Shown here piece by piece: positions 32,439 to 41,679 of a stretch of DNA of 64,000 bases. Both the position numbers and the translations under genes were made by a program. The DNA comes from Polaromonas glacialis (GTDB lineage Bacteria; Pseudomonadota; Gammaproteobacteria; Burkholderiales; Burkholderiaceae_C), in contig NZ_KL448324.1 of NCBI RefSeq assembly GCF_000709345.1, positions 277,198 through 341,197 of the forward strand. The letters run 5' to 3'. The notes beneath the pieces were generated by a model. The model was not told the DNA's origin, ran no database searches, and saw only the letters and a program-made list of their open reading frames with translations. The first letter of the stretch is position 1. Every line of letters begins with the position of its first letter.

Positions 32439-33451
32439 GCGGCAACTCCCGTCATGGCGAGGCTTTGCTGAGGATGCCAGCAGGCCACCAGCACCTGATC
32501 CAGCTGGTGCGGCTGCGGCCGATGTGCCACGCACTGCGCACTGGCATGCTTGCAACGCGGGTGAAATGCGCAGCCTGTAGGCCGCGACGCGAGCCGCGGC
32601 ATGGCGCCGTCAATCTGCTGCAGCCACCGGACATCCTGGTCAACCGGCGGGATCGAGCCCATCAAGCCCCGTGTATAGGGGTGACGCGGCCGGTTCACGA
32701 TCTGGGCCACCGGGCCGGTCTCGGCAATATGGCCGGCGTACATGACGGCGACCCGGTCGGCATTTTCGGAAATCACACCCATGTCATGGGTGACCAGCAA
32801 TACGGCGGTGCCGCGTTCGCGGCATTGCGAGCGCAGCAATTCCAGCACCTGCGCTTGCACCGACACATCAAGCGCCGTCGTGGGTTCGTCGGCAATCACC
32901 AGGTCGGGCTCGGCGCACAGCGCCAGTGCGATCACGATGCGCTGGCGCATGCCACCGGAAAACTGGTGCGGATAGGCATCCACCCGTTCGGCCGGCGAAG
33001 GAATGCCGACTTGCCGCAGCCACTCGATGGCGCGCGCGCGCGCTTCGGCACCTGTCATGGGCAGGTGGGTGCGCATGGTCTCGGTCAGCTGGGCGCCGAC
33101 CGTGAGCAAGGGGTTCAGGCTGAGCAGCGGGTCCTGAAATATGGCGCCTATGCGCCGGCCGCGCAGCTTGCGCATCTGCGCTGCCGGAAGCCGGTGTAGG
33201 GGCTGGCCGTCGAAGATGATTTCACCGGCGGCAATATGCGCGGGCGCGTCCAGCAGGCCCAGCACAGCCATGCCGGTCAGTGATTTGCCGGCGCCCGATT
33301 CGCCCACGAAGCCGAGGATCTCTCCGCGGGCGATGTCGAAACTCACGTCATCGAGCGCGGTCAGGACGCCGTGTCGCGTCGGAATCTGCACGCGCAGGCC
33401 GCGCACGGAAAGCAGGGGACCGGCCCCGGGCGATGTATTGGAATTGGTCAT
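32435..33451 (-). CDS. ABC importer ATPase, DppD/OppD type
   Basis: The first ATPase of the importer, 338 residues. Walker A GESGAGKSLT (50-59), IFQDPLLSLNPL, signature SGGMRQR (165-171), Walker B LVIADEP (184-190), and the C-terminal CAFHPRCKHA motif of oligopeptide transporters. It starts 2 bases after the DppC-type permease stop and overlaps the DppF-type gene. The absence of degenerate motifs suggests both ATP sites of the heterodimer work. Confidence 0.92.
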   Translation of the reverse strand: MTNSNTSPGAGPLLSVRGLRVQIPTRHGVLTALDDVSFDIARGEILGFVGESGAGKSLTGMAVLGLLDAPAHIAAGEIIFDGQPLHRLPAAQMRKLRGRRIGAIFQDPLLSLNPLLTVGAQLTETMRTHLPMTGAEARARAIEWLRQVGIPSPAERVDAYPHQFSGGMRQRIVIALALCAEPDLVIADEPTTALDVSVQAQVLELLRSQCRERGTAVLLVTHDMGVISENADRVAVMYAGHIAETGPVAQIVNRPRHPYTRGLMGSIPPVDQDVRWLQQIDGAMPRLASRPTGCAFHPRCKHASAQCVAHRPQPHQLDQVLVACWHPQQSLAMTGVAA

Positions 33452-33453
33452 GG

Positions 33454-34377
33454 TTATTTCAATCGTGGATTGAGCGCATCGCGCAGCCAGTCACCAAACA
33501 GGTTGACACTGAGCACCAGGCCGATCAGCAGCAGGCCCGGCAGCACGGTGATCCACCATTCGCCGGAAAACAGCACCTCGTTGCCCAGCCGTATCAGCGT
33601 GCCCAGTGAAGGCGAGGTCGCCGGAACGCCCAGGCCCAGAAAGCTCAGCGTGGCCTCGGTCAACACCGCCAGGCCGATGGACAAAGTGGCAATCACCAGC
33701 ACCGGGCTCAAAATGTTGGGCAGCACATGGCGAAACAGGATGCGCGCCCGGCCCATGCCGATCAGTCGCACCGCATTGACATAGTCCTTGTCCTTTTCGA
33801 TCATGGTCACGCCTCGCACCGTCCGGGCGTATTGCACCCAGTTGGCCAGCGCAATCGCCATGACCACGATCGCCAGCGAGAGCTGTTCGTGCAGGGCCCG
33901 CGGCAGCACTGTGCGCGACAGCCCGTCGATCAGCAAGGCCACCAAAATGGCCGGAAAACTCAGTTGCACATCGGCCGCCCGCATGATGAGGTTGTCAATG
34001 CGTCCGCCCACATACCCGGCAACCAGCCCCAGGGTCACGCCTACCACCAGCGACAGCAGGGTGGACATCACGCCTACCAGTAGCGACACCCGCAGTCCGT
34101 AAAGCATCACCGAAACCATGTCGCGGCCTTGGCCGTCGGTACCCAACAGGTATTTCAGCTGGCCGCCTTCAGTCCATGCCGGCGGCAGGCGCGCATCAAG
34201 CAGGTCGAGCGCTGCAATATCGAACGGATTTTGCGGCGCCAGCCAGGGCGCCAACAGCGCCATGCTCAGGTACAGCAGCAGAACCAGCGCAGAAATCCAG
34301 GCCTCGGGCGAGCGGCCCAGGCTCCACACCAGATCGGTTTCGCGCCACCGGCGCAGGGTCAGCATCATGTTGCTCAT
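33454..34377 (-). CDS. ABC importer permease, DppC/OppC type
   Basis: An inner-membrane permease of 307 residues with about six transmembrane helices. The binding-protein-dependent transport motif is present in the form HVLPNILSPVLVIATLSIGL. An N-terminal cytoplasmic region and a helix (AWISALVLLLYLSMALLAPW) precede the permease domain, as in DppC. The ATG at 34377 has AAGGAG upstream. An earlier frame to 34437 would overlap the DppB-type gene without a ribosome site. Confidence 0.9.
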   Translation of the reverse strand: MSNMMLTLRRWRETDLVWSLGRSPEAWISALVLLLYLSMALLAPWLAPQNPFDIAALDLLDARLPPAWTEGGQLKYLLGTDGQGRDMVSVMLYGLRVSLLVGVMSTLLSLVVGVTLGLVAGYVGGRIDNLIMRAADVQLSFPAILVALLIDGLSRTVLPRALHEQLSLAIVVMAIALANWVQYARTVRGVTMIEKDKDYVNAVRLIGMGRARILFRHVLPNILSPVLVIATLSIGLAVLTEATLSFLGLGVPATSPSLGTLIRLGNEVLFSGEWWITVLPGLLLIGLVLSVNLFGDWLRDALNPRLK

Positions 34378-34387
34378 CGCCGGCTCC

Positions 34388-35356
34388 TTAGCGTTGCGCG
34401 CGCAGGCGCGGGTCAACGGCAAAATACAAAAGATCAACCGCCATGTTGATCAGCACAAACAGCAGGGCGATCAGCAAGAGGTAGGCGGCAATGACCGGCA
34501 CATCGCCGAAATTGATGGCCTGGATGATGAGCAGGCCCAGGCCGGGCCACTGGAACACGGTTTCGGTGATGATGGAAAACGCGATCATGGAGCCCAGCTG
34601 AAGCCCGGCCACGGTGATGATGGGAATCAGCGTGTTTTTCAGTGCATGTCGGTAGTTGATGGAGCGCTCACGCAAGCCGCGTGCCCGCGCAAACTTGATG
34701 TATTCGCTGCGCAGCACTTCCATCATCTGGGTCCGCGTCAGGCGCATGAAGAGCGTCAGTTGGAACAGCGCCAGCGTGATGGCCGGCATCACCAGGGACT
34801 TCCAGCCGCTGGCCGTCAGAAAACCTGTGCTCCAGACGCCCAGCAGCACGGTGTCGCCCCGTCCGAACGAAGGCAGCCAGTTCAGGTAGATCGAAAAGAC
34901 CAGGATCAGGATGATGCCGGTCACGAACGAGGGCACGGAAATTCCGATCAGCGAGACGACTTGCAAGCCGCGCGTCAACAGCGAGCGCGGCTTGAGCCCG
35001 GCATACACCCCCATCGGAATACCCACCCCTAGCGCCAGCACGGCCGCCACCAGGCTGAGCTCCAGCGTGGCGGGCAGGCGGCTGGCAATCACGCGCGACA
35101 CCGGTTCGATGTTGCGGTAGGACACGCCAAACTCACCCTGCACCGCACGCCCGACAAACTTCAGGTACTGCAGGGGCAAGGGCTGGTCGAGTCCCAGCGA
35201 ACGGCGCATGGCATCGCGCTCATCCACCGTGGCGGTTTCCCCGACCAGATTGCTGACCGGGTCGCCGATGAAGTTGAACAGGGAAAACGAGAGGATGGAC
35301 ACCAGCACCATCACGATGGCGCCATTGGCCAGGCGGCCCAGAAGAAAACGCATCAT
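34388..35356 (-). CDS. ABC importer permease, DppB/OppB type
   Basis: An inner-membrane permease of 322 residues with an N-terminal helix (GAIVMVLVSILSFSLFNFIG), the DppB-typical periplasmic stretch (SLGLDQPLPLQYLKFV), and the conserved loop HALKNTLIPIITVAGLQLGS. It is in an operon with the DppC-type permease, two ATPases and the binding protein. Ligands of this transporter class include peptides, nickel and opine-like amides. The neighbours suggest a cyclic amide or its breakdown product. Confidence 0.9.
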   Translation of the reverse strand: MMRFLLGRLANGAIVMVLVSILSFSLFNFIGDPVSNLVGETATVDERDAMRRSLGLDQPLPLQYLKFVGRAVQGEFGVSYRNIEPVSRVIASRLPATLELSLVAAVLALGVGIPMGVYAGLKPRSLLTRGLQVVSLIGISVPSFVTGIILILVFSIYLNWLPSFGRGDTVLLGVWSTGFLTASGWKSLVMPAITLALFQLTLFMRLTRTQMMEVLRSEYIKFARARGLRERSINYRHALKNTLIPIITVAGLQLGSMIAFSIITETVFQWPGLGLLIIQAINFGDVPVIAAYLLLIALLFVLINMAVDLLYFAVDPRLRAQR

Positions 35357-35417
35357 AGATTGTTCTCCCGTGAAGGGGTGCCGCGCGGCACGATGGGTCG
35401 AACGGCACCTGCCTGCA

Positions 35418-37013
35418 TCACTTGCCGTTCACATTCACCAGCCACAGACGCATCTGGTTGTCCGGTGCCTGTGCCAGCGTAATGCCCTTGCGGGCCGCCC
35501 AGGTCACGGGCTGCTGATGCAGCGGAACATGGGACACATCGTCGCGCTCGATGGCCACGGCCTCTTCCACCAGCCGGGCGCGTTTGGCGGGATCGATCTC
35601 GCTGGCGATCTGCGGCAAATATGCGTCGAACTTGGGGTTGGAATATTTGCCCGCATTGAGCGAGCCTTCCTTGCCGGTGCGGGTGGCCACCACGTCCTTG
35701 AGCAGGCCGTAGACGTCGGCCATCGGCAGGCCGGCATGGCCCACCATGTAGAGCGAGACATCGGCGGCATTCAGGCGCACGCTCCACTTGGACGTTGGCT
35801 CGATCATCAGGTTGGTCTTGATGCCGACCTTGGCCAGCATCGACGACATGGCCAGGCACAGCGCCTCGTCATAGACGTAGCGGTCGTTCGGGCATTGCAG
35901 GCCCACGGTAAACCCATTGGGATAGCCGGCTTCCTTGAGCAGCGCCCGGGACGCGTCGGGGCTGAAAGGCAGCAGCCGCTTGTTCAACGCAACCGGCGAA
36001 CCGTTGAGGTAGGGCGACAGCAGGTTGCCGGCCGGCCACGAGGCGCCGCGCATCACCGAGCGCTTGAGCGCCTCCACATCAATCGCCTGATACACCGCCT
36101 TGCGCACGCGAAGGTCCTTAAACGGATTTTTGCCCTTGACATCGCTGTACAGCAACTCGTCGCGGCTTTGGTCCATGCCCATGAAGATCGTGCGCAGCTC
36201 CGGCCCTTGCACCACGTCCAGGGCCGGGTTGGACTTCAGGCGCGGCACATCCTGCAGCGGCACGCTGATGGACGCATCAATGCCGCCGCTGATCAGCGAC
36301 GAGGTGCGGGTAGCATCTGACTTGATCGGCGTGAACAGCACCTCGGTCAGGTTGTGTTTCGGCTTGTCCCACCAGCCCGGATAGGCGCTAAGTGCGGTGC
36401 GGGTATCGACCTCGCGGGACACCAGCTTGAACGGGCCAGTGCCATTGGCATTGCGGTTGGCAAAGTTTTCCTTCTGCCGGCCCAGGTCGCTGGCTTCCAC
36501 CGCACGGTTCTGCTCGGCCCAGCCCTTGTCCATGATGAGCAGCTGCACCATTTCGTTGTTCAGCGTGGGCAGCGGTGCATTGGTTTCCACATCGACGGTG
36601 TAAGCATCGACCTTGCGCACGTCCTTGAGGTCGCTCAGGTTGCCCTTGACCAGGGAGCCAGGCGTGTTCACGCGCTGCCATGAAAACACCACGTCGTCCG
36701 CGTCAAAACTCTCGCCGTTGTGAAACTTCACGCCTTGGCGCAAGGTATACCGCCAGACCGTCGGGCTGACCAATTTCCAGGACGTGGCGAGCGACGGCTC
36801 GATCTGCAGCTTGTCATTGAAGCGGACCAGCGACTCATAGATGTTGCTGACAAAAGCGTTGGAAAAGGAATGGTTGGTCGAATGTGGGTCCATGGACAGC
36901 GCATCCGTTCCCGAAGACCAGGTGAAGGTGGCGGCGCTGGCGCAGGACATGGCCGACAGGGCGGCGCAGGTGGCCAGGCCAATGGCCGCGCGCCTGAATG
37001 TTGAGAGCTTCAT
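35418..37013 (-). CDS. ABC importer periplasmic binding protein, DppA/SBP_bac_5 type
   Basis: A 531-residue extracytoplasmic receptor. The signal peptide is MKLSTFRRAAIGLATCAALS...ASA (about 27 residues). The family's start WSSGTDALSMDPH and the ligand-domain motif NIYESLVRFNDKLQIEPSLATSW follow, then the FHNGESFDADDVVFSWQR and NGTGPFKL regions. Of two ATGs, 37013 is better because AAGGA lies 8 bases upstream. The ATG at 37028 has no site. It is the second gene of the operon, after the racemase. Confidence 0.9.
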   Translation of the reverse strand: MKLSTFRRAAIGLATCAALSAMSCASAATFTWSSGTDALSMDPHSTNHSFSNAFVSNIYESLVRFNDKLQIEPSLATSWKLVSPTVWRYTLRQGVKFHNGESFDADDVVFSWQRVNTPGSLVKGNLSDLKDVRKVDAYTVDVETNAPLPTLNNEMVQLLIMDKGWAEQNRAVEASDLGRQKENFANRNANGTGPFKLVSREVDTRTALSAYPGWWDKPKHNLTEVLFTPIKSDATRTSSLISGGIDASISVPLQDVPRLKSNPALDVVQGPELRTIFMGMDQSRDELLYSDVKGKNPFKDLRVRKAVYQAIDVEALKRSVMRGASWPAGNLLSPYLNGSPVALNKRLLPFSPDASRALLKEAGYPNGFTVGLQCPNDRYVYDEALCLAMSSMLAKVGIKTNLMIEPTSKWSVRLNAADVSLYMVGHAGLPMADVYGLLKDVVATRTGKEGSLNAGKYSNPKFDAYLPQIASEIDPAKRARLVEEAVAIERDDVSHVPLHQQPVTWAARKGITLAQAPDNQMRLWLVNVNGK

Positions 37014-37066
37014 TGAGGAGTCCTTCATGGTTGGAAAGGTAAACAGGGGTGTGAAGATAAAGATCT

Positions 37067-37807
37067 TCAGGCGACCGGCGCGAACTGGGCCATCACCCCG
37101 GCATAGCGCTTGGGGCCGGGCGCGGCATAGTCGCCGCGCTTGCTGGTGCGCAGGCCCAGGCCATGCAGGGCTTCGGCCAGCTTGATGGCTGCCGTCACGC
37201 CGTCGATGACTGGAACGCCCAGCTCCCGGGTCAGTTCGGTGCACAGGTCGGCCATCCCGGCGCATCCCAGCACGATGGCGCCGACGCCATCGTCCCGCAA
37301 GGCCAGGCGGCATTCGTCGCCAATTCTTTGGCGCAGCAGCCCATCTGACTGCGCCTCGAGTTCCAGAACCGCGATGCCGGTGGCGCGCACCTTGCGGCAG
37401 CGGGTGGTCATGCCGTAATCGACCAGCAGGCGCTGGGCCGTGGGCACCGTCCGCGCCAGGGTGGTCACCACGCTGAAGGAAGAGGCCACCAGGCAAGCCA
37501 TCTGCATGGCCGCTTCGGCGATACCGATCACGGGCGCCGTGGCGATTTCACGCGCGGCGCGCAAACCCGGATCGCCAAAGCAGGCAATCACATGCGCATC
37601 CACGCCGGCCGCCTCACCCGCCTGGATCTGCGCGAGCATTCCCGGCAAGGCCAGCGCTTCGTCATTGGCGCTTTCGATGGATGCCGGCCCGGTGGCCGAC
37701 TGCACGGCAAGGATCTGCGTGCCTGCGAAAGCGACCTGGCGTGCGGCCACCGCCATCTTGTCGGTCATGGCCATGCTGGTGTTCGGATTGATTAGTTGAA
37801 TTTTCAT
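37067..37807 (-). CDS. Hydantoin/allantoin-racemase-like enzyme (Asp/Glu racemase superfamily)
   Basis: A 246-residue cofactor-independent racemase. INPNTS at the N-terminus and two catalytic cysteines, Cys76 in IACFGDPGLRAARE and Cys182 in VLGCAGMADL, match hydantoin racemase and allantoin racemase. These enzymes use the cysteine pair for two-base proton exchange. It is the first gene of an operon containing a transporter and two amidohydrolases, so it probably epimerises a substrate for a stereospecific hydrolase. The ATG at 37807 starts the conserved MKIQLINPNTS. It is the only one of the three hydantoin-racemase-like proteins here with both cysteines. Confidence 0.85.
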   Translation of the reverse strand: MKIQLINPNTSMAMTDKMAVAARQVAFAGTQILAVQSATGPASIESANDEALALPGMLAQIQAGEAAGVDAHVIACFGDPGLRAAREIATAPVIGIAEAAMQMACLVASSFSVVTTLARTVPTAQRLLVDYGMTTRCRKVRATGIAVLELEAQSDGLLRQRIGDECRLALRDDGVGAIVLGCAGMADLCTELTRELGVPVIDGVTAAIKLAEALHGLGLRTSKRGDYAAPGPKRYAGVMAQFAPVA

Positions 37808-37815
37808 TTCGATGA

Positions 37816-37826
37816 ATTGTGACAAT
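37816..37826. promoter_or_regulatory. Palindrome ATTGTGACAAT, candidate GntR operator (left)
   Basis: A perfect inverted repeat with a single central base, ATTGT-G-ACAAT, extendable by one base on each side (AATTGTGACAATT). It lies just upstream of the racemase ATG at 37807, at a position where a bound repressor would block the leftward operon. Confidence 0.6.
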
Positions 37827-37916
37827 TATTGAACAGCTAACTACATAGGGAAAACCACGAAAAAACAATCAATTTATCGCAATTATAAAAAAATAAATGC
37901 CACAGTTTTTGTCATG

Positions 37917-37927
37917 ATTGTGACAAT
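37917..37927. promoter_or_regulatory. Palindrome ATTGTGACAAT, candidate GntR operator (right)
   Basis: An identical 11-base copy, 101 bases from the first, in the same AT-rich divergent intergenic region and about 70 bases upstream of the GntR gene. Two identical palindromes between divergent genes suggest that the regulator controls both directions. Confidence 0.6.
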
Positions 37928-37995
37928 AAATAGTTTTCTGGTAACGATTAAAAAAAATTTATGGCACCATCGGTACCTGAATCAAGCGAGACACC

Positions 37996-38736
37996 ATGCC
38001 GCCTCCACGCAAAAACAAGTCCGCGGCACCGCCCCGCGAAATCCAGCCCGATGCCTCGCAGCTTGAGGTTGATGAAGAAAACCGCGTCCGCCACGCCATC
38101 GTGGAAGCCGTGCTGTCGCACCGCCTGCCGCCAGGCACGCGACTGGTTGAAACGCGGCTGTGTGAAGCTTTCGGCGTCAACCGTTCCCTGCTGCGCCGAG
38201 TCTTTGTACGGCTGGCCGGCGAGAAAGTGATTGAGCTGCAGCACAACAAGGGCGCGATCATTGCGCAGCCCGGCCCCGAAGAAATGCGTCAGGTTTTCGA
38301 AGCCCGGCAGCTGATTGAAAACGGCATCGTCCGCTCGCTCGGCAAAAAAGCCACGCCTCAGGCGCTGGAAGCCGTGCGCAAGCTGGTCGCGCAGGAAAGC
38401 GCGGCCTACAAGGCTGGCGAATGGTCCAAGTGGGTGCGCCTGTCCGGCGAATACCACCTGCAGGTGGCGCGGCTGCTGGGCAATACCGAACTCGAAGACA
38501 TCCTGCGCAGCCTGATTGCCCGCACCACGCTGATGATCGCCCTGTACGACTCGCTGGGTCACAACGTCTGCTCCTTCGACGAGCACAACCACATCTTGGA
38601 CGCCCTCGAATCAGGAGACAACGAGCACGCCTGCAAGCTGATGGGCGACCATCTTCACGGCGCTCAGGTCAAGCTGCAGCGCGACAGCAGCCCGCCAGAG
38701 ATTGATTTGGTCGCGCTTTTCTCCATACCGTCCTGA
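37996..38736 (+). CDS. GntR-family transcriptional regulator (FadR/FCD subfamily)
   Basis: A 246-residue regulator. A basic N-terminal tail (PPPRKNKSAAPPRE) precedes the winged HTH (residues about 30-95: VRHAIVEAVLSHRLPPGTRL, TRLCEAFGVNRSLLRRVFVR). A helical FCD ligand domain follows, with the metal-binding pattern of Asp/His residues (RLSGEYHLQVARLLGN, SFDEHNHILDALESGD). It is divergent from the 26.6-37.8 kb operon and followed by an MFS gene after 8 bases. It probably represses the operon until a pathway metabolite binds. The protein is a clear relative of the second GntR regulator at 54 kb. Confidence 0.88.
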   Translation: MPPPRKNKSAAPPREIQPDASQLEVDEENRVRHAIVEAVLSHRLPPGTRLVETRLCEAFGVNRSLLRRVFVRLAGEKVIELQHNKGAIIAQPGPEEMRQVFEARQLIENGIVRSLGKKATPQALEAVRKLVAQESAAYKAGEWSKWVRLSGEYHLQVARLLGNTELEDILRSLIARTTLMIALYDSLGHNVCSFDEHNHILDALESGDNEHACKLMGDHLHGAQVKLQRDSSPPEIDLVALFSIPS

Positions 38737-38744
38737 GCATTGCC

Positions 38745-39947
38745 ATGTCCGTATCGTCTGTTTCACGCTGGCAGGGTTTGCCAGCCGCGCTGGGCTTGGC
38801 GCTGGCGCCGCTGGTGGCACTCGGGTTTTCACGCTTTGCCTACGCGCTGCTGCTGCCGCCCATGCAAGACGAGTTTGCCTGGAGCTTTTTCAAGGCAGGC
38901 GCGCTCAATACCAGTAATGCCATCGGTTACCTGGCCGGCGCGCTGCTGGCGGCATGGATGGGTCGGCGCTGGGGAACGCTGCAGACCTTCACCTGGGCGA
39001 TGGTGCTCAGTGCGCTGGCCCTGATGGCGACGGCCTGGCCATCGAGCTTTTCACTGCTTCTGGCGGTGCGCGCCTGCGGCGGCGTTGCGACCGCCGTGGC
39101 ATTCGTACTCGGCACTTCGCTGGCTGCCAGCGCCATGCCGGGCCGCACAGCCACCGCGCTGTCGATCTACTTTGCTGGATCAGGGCTGGGCATCGTGCTG
39201 GCGGGCACGCTGATTCCGCTGGCGCAGGCAAGCAGCGATGCATTGGACTGGCGCCAGGCCTGGCTATTCATGGGCCTGGCGTCACTGCTGGCGTCGGCCC
39301 TGGCATGGTCTGCGGCGCGCGCGTCCATGCGGTCTTCGGGCAGCGCCGTCGCAGCTCCGGCACGGCCGGTTTGGGCCACGCTGCGGCCCAGCTTGATAGC
39401 CAACCTGTTTTACGGTGCAGGCTATGTAAGCTACATGACCTTCATGATTGCGTTGCTCAAGCGGCTGGGATTCAGCGCCACGCTCACTATGGTCTTTTTT
39501 GGACTGATCGGCGGAGCTTCGATGCTGGCCAGCCCGTTGTGGGGCAGATTACTGGGGCGGCTGAAGACTGGGGACGGCTTTGCGCTGGTGTGCTTGCTTG
39601 TTGCCATCGGCACCATGCCGGCGCTGATCTGGGCCGAGTCCTGGGCGGTAATCGCGTCTGCCCTCATTTTCGGCGCCAGCTTTATGGCCGGGCCGGCAGC
39701 GGTCAGCGTGGCCGCCCAACGGCTGTTGCCTGCGTCATCGCTGACCTGGGGACTGGCTCTGCTTACAGCTGCGTTTTCGTTGGGCCAGTCCATCGGACCT
39801 TTACTGGGCGGCTGGTTATCGGATTTCACCGGTTCCCTTCGCGCGGGCCTGTGGCTGGGGCCGGCACTGCTGATGCTGGGCGCTGTCAGTTCACTGCGAC
39901 AACGCACGTACCGAATGTCACCAGAACCTTTTCCTGCCGTGAAATGA
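38745..39947 (+). CDS. MFS transporter of the YbfB/MFS_4 type
   Basis: A 400-residue inner-membrane protein with about 12 predicted transmembrane helices. The motif region GFSRFAYALLLPPMQDEFAWSF at the N-terminus marks the YbfB/YjiJ group. Substrates are mostly unknown, and both uptake and efflux roles exist. It is probably co-transcribed with the GntR gene 8 bases upstream, so it may export a toxic intermediate or import the substrate. The downstream racemase-like gene converges on it. Confidence 0.82.
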   Translation: MSVSSVSRWQGLPAALGLALAPLVALGFSRFAYALLLPPMQDEFAWSFFKAGALNTSNAIGYLAGALLAAWMGRRWGTLQTFTWAMVLSALALMATAWPSSFSLLLAVRACGGVATAVAFVLGTSLAASAMPGRTATALSIYFAGSGLGIVLAGTLIPLAQASSDALDWRQAWLFMGLASLLASALAWSAARASMRSSGSAVAAPARPVWATLRPSLIANLFYGAGYVSYMTFMIALLKRLGFSATLTMVFFGLIGGASMLASPLWGRLLGRLKTGDGFALVCLLVAIGTMPALIWAESWAVIASALIFGASFMAGPAAVSVAAQRLLPASSLTWGLALLTAAFSLGQSIGPLLGGWLSDFTGSLRAGLWLGPALLMLGAVSSLRQRTYRMSPEPFPAVK

Positions 39948-40027
39948 GGTCATCTTCAGTGGCCATGAAATGGGGCCAACCCCCCAACTCCAGTTCCACC
40001 AAAGAGGACTGGTGCCGCAGCCTTAAG

Positions 40028-40717
40028 CTACTTGCTGCCGGACTTCAGTGGATGACTCACTGATTGAGCCTTAATGGAAGATGCGGTCGACTGCAGGTGA
40101 GCGATGAGATTGGCGACTGGATCTATCACTTGATGAAACCCTTCTTGGCGCAATGCCTCACCCAATTCCAGCCCAACAGCACCGACGATGAAAATCGGCG
40201 CAGACGAGGTATCGGTCAGTTCACGACATACCTTTCGCAGCGAATTCAGGACAGCATCCCAAGCACTTTCAACCTCACCCGGCGCAAGCGGAAGTGTCGA
40301 AATATGCAGTACAACTCCTTGATTTTCCTTGATTGCAAACAGCGCCTGATAAAGCGGAGTCATAGAGGAGTCGAAAGTAATAGCCTGCAGCTGTTGCGCT
40401 TGGCTTCGATGCCAAGCCAAAACACTACGGGTAAAACCATAAACTTCAATCACACCAACGTCACGCGCAGCATCAAAGCCAGTATCCAAAGACGACATCA
40501 TCACTAACCGTGTGAATCCTTGCGTCAGTTGTTTGTAATTTTTTTTAAAAATTCTCTGCGCCTTCATGTTGTCTTGCAGAGATCCGATGATTTTTGGTGC
40601 ACCAGCCAGTTGACGGACTTCAAAGCTGGCTGGCGGCAAACCCTGAGCGGCAATTTGGCGCCGCAAGGTTTTTGTGATCGCGTCGTTCGAATTGGGGTTC
40701 AGAAACAATGTTTTCAT
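40028..40717 (-). CDS. Asp/Glu-racemase-superfamily homologue lacking both catalytic cysteines
   Basis: A 229-residue protein whose start, MKTLFLNPNSNDAITKTL, and overall layout match hydantoin racemases. At the first active-site position it has MMSSLDTGFDAARD (Ser75-Ser76) where active enzymes have ACFGDPG. At the second it has IVGAVGLELG (Ala180) where they have LGCAG. The only cysteine, Cys164, lies elsewhere. It therefore probably does not racemise by the known mechanism. It may be a binding, regulatory or differently acting enzyme. It is the last gene of the 53.4-40.0 kb operon and overlaps the PuuE-like gene by 4 bases. Confidence 0.75.
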   Translation of the reverse strand: MKTLFLNPNSNDAITKTLRRQIAAQGLPPASFEVRQLAGAPKIIGSLQDNMKAQRIFKKNYKQLTQGFTRLVMMSSLDTGFDAARDVGVIEVYGFTRSVLAWHRSQAQQLQAITFDSSMTPLYQALFAIKENQGVVLHISTLPLAPGEVESAWDAVLNSLRKVCRELTDTSSAPIFIVGAVGLELGEALRQEGFHQVIDPVANLIAHLQSTASSIKAQSVSHPLKSGSK

Positions 40718-41628
40718 GATTGCGTCCGATGCGCTGGAAAGCGCTCAATCCAAAACCGGGCAATATCCTCCCGGCGGCAGAACCAGATGTCCTCATGATT
40801 CGTCGCCCTCATCAGGAATTCACGCAATGCTTCCGCACGGCCAGGGCGCCCCGCGAGTCGTAGATGCAAACCGATTGACATCATCTTGGGGTGCGTTTTG
40901 CTTTCTCTGCGCAAACAATCGAGTGTGCGCTGCAAATGACCGATGAAATCATCCGGGGTGTTGAAACCTGGCGCAGTCGCATACCGCATGTCATTGCAAT
41001 CGAAGCTGTAGGGTAAGACCAAATGGGGGCTATCGTTGGTCTGGGTCCAATATGGCAGATCGTCGTTATAGACATCGCAGTCATACAGTAGCCCATGCTT
41101 TTGTGCCAACGAGCGGGTATTTGGGCTAACCCGACCTGTGTACCAGCCCACAGGTCGCACGCCACACAATCGTTCAATAACATCCAGCGACTGCGACATG
41201 TGCCGGTTCTCGATTTCGCAATCTACTGTGTCATAGTCAATCCACCGGGCTCCGTGCGAGACAACCTCGTGTCCTTCCTGCACGATAGAGCGTGCCGCCT
41301 CAGGATGCTTTTCAAGAGCACTTGAAACCGCAAAGTAGGTTGCTGGAATTTTGCACTCGTGCAGAAGGTCAAGAATCCGCCAGTGGCCGACTCGGCTACC
41401 GTACTCGTAGTGAGATTCGACCGCAAGATTTCGCCGGCCACGACGGGGTTGAGCACCGGCTACATCACTGTTGAGAGCCTCCGAGCTCTCATCACCATCG
41501 AGCACACAGTTCTCCCCGCCCTCCTCATAATTGACCACGAGACTGAGCGCCATTCGTTTTCCTCCAGGCCATTCAAACTGGGGCTGCTCTCGTCCATAGC
41601 CCACAAAATCCCGGATCGATCCACTCAT
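40714..41628 (-). CDS. puuE: PuuE-like allantoinase / polysaccharide-deacetylase-fold amidohydrolase
   Basis: A 304-residue NodB-fold protein of the PuuE group, which hydrolyses allantoin to allantoate without the metal set of classical allantoinase. The characteristic N-terminus FVGYGREQPQFEWPGGKRMA, then VVNYEEGGENCVLDGD, VSHGARWIDYD and GWYTGRVSPNTR are present, and it ends with HLRLAGRPGRAEAL. AGGGAAG precedes the ATG. Its companions (hydantoinase, amidase, racemase homologues) suggest action on a ring amide, but the substrate need not be allantoin. Confidence 0.82.
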   Translation of the reverse strand: MSGSIRDFVGYGREQPQFEWPGGKRMALSLVVNYEEGGENCVLDGDESSEALNSDVAGAQPRRGRRNLAVESHYEYGSRVGHWRILDLLHECKIPATYFAVSSALEKHPEAARSIVQEGHEVVSHGARWIDYDTVDCEIENRHMSQSLDVIERLCGVRPVGWYTGRVSPNTRSLAQKHGLLYDCDVYNDDLPYWTQTNDSPHLVLPYSFDCNDMRYATAPGFNTPDDFIGHLQRTLDCLRRESKTHPKMMSIGLHLRLAGRPGRAEALREFLMRATNHEDIWFCRREDIARFWIERFPAHRTQS

Positions 41629-41679
41629 GGCAAAACTTCCCTTCTAAAAATGCACGAATTTAGCTGATTGCAAGGGAGT

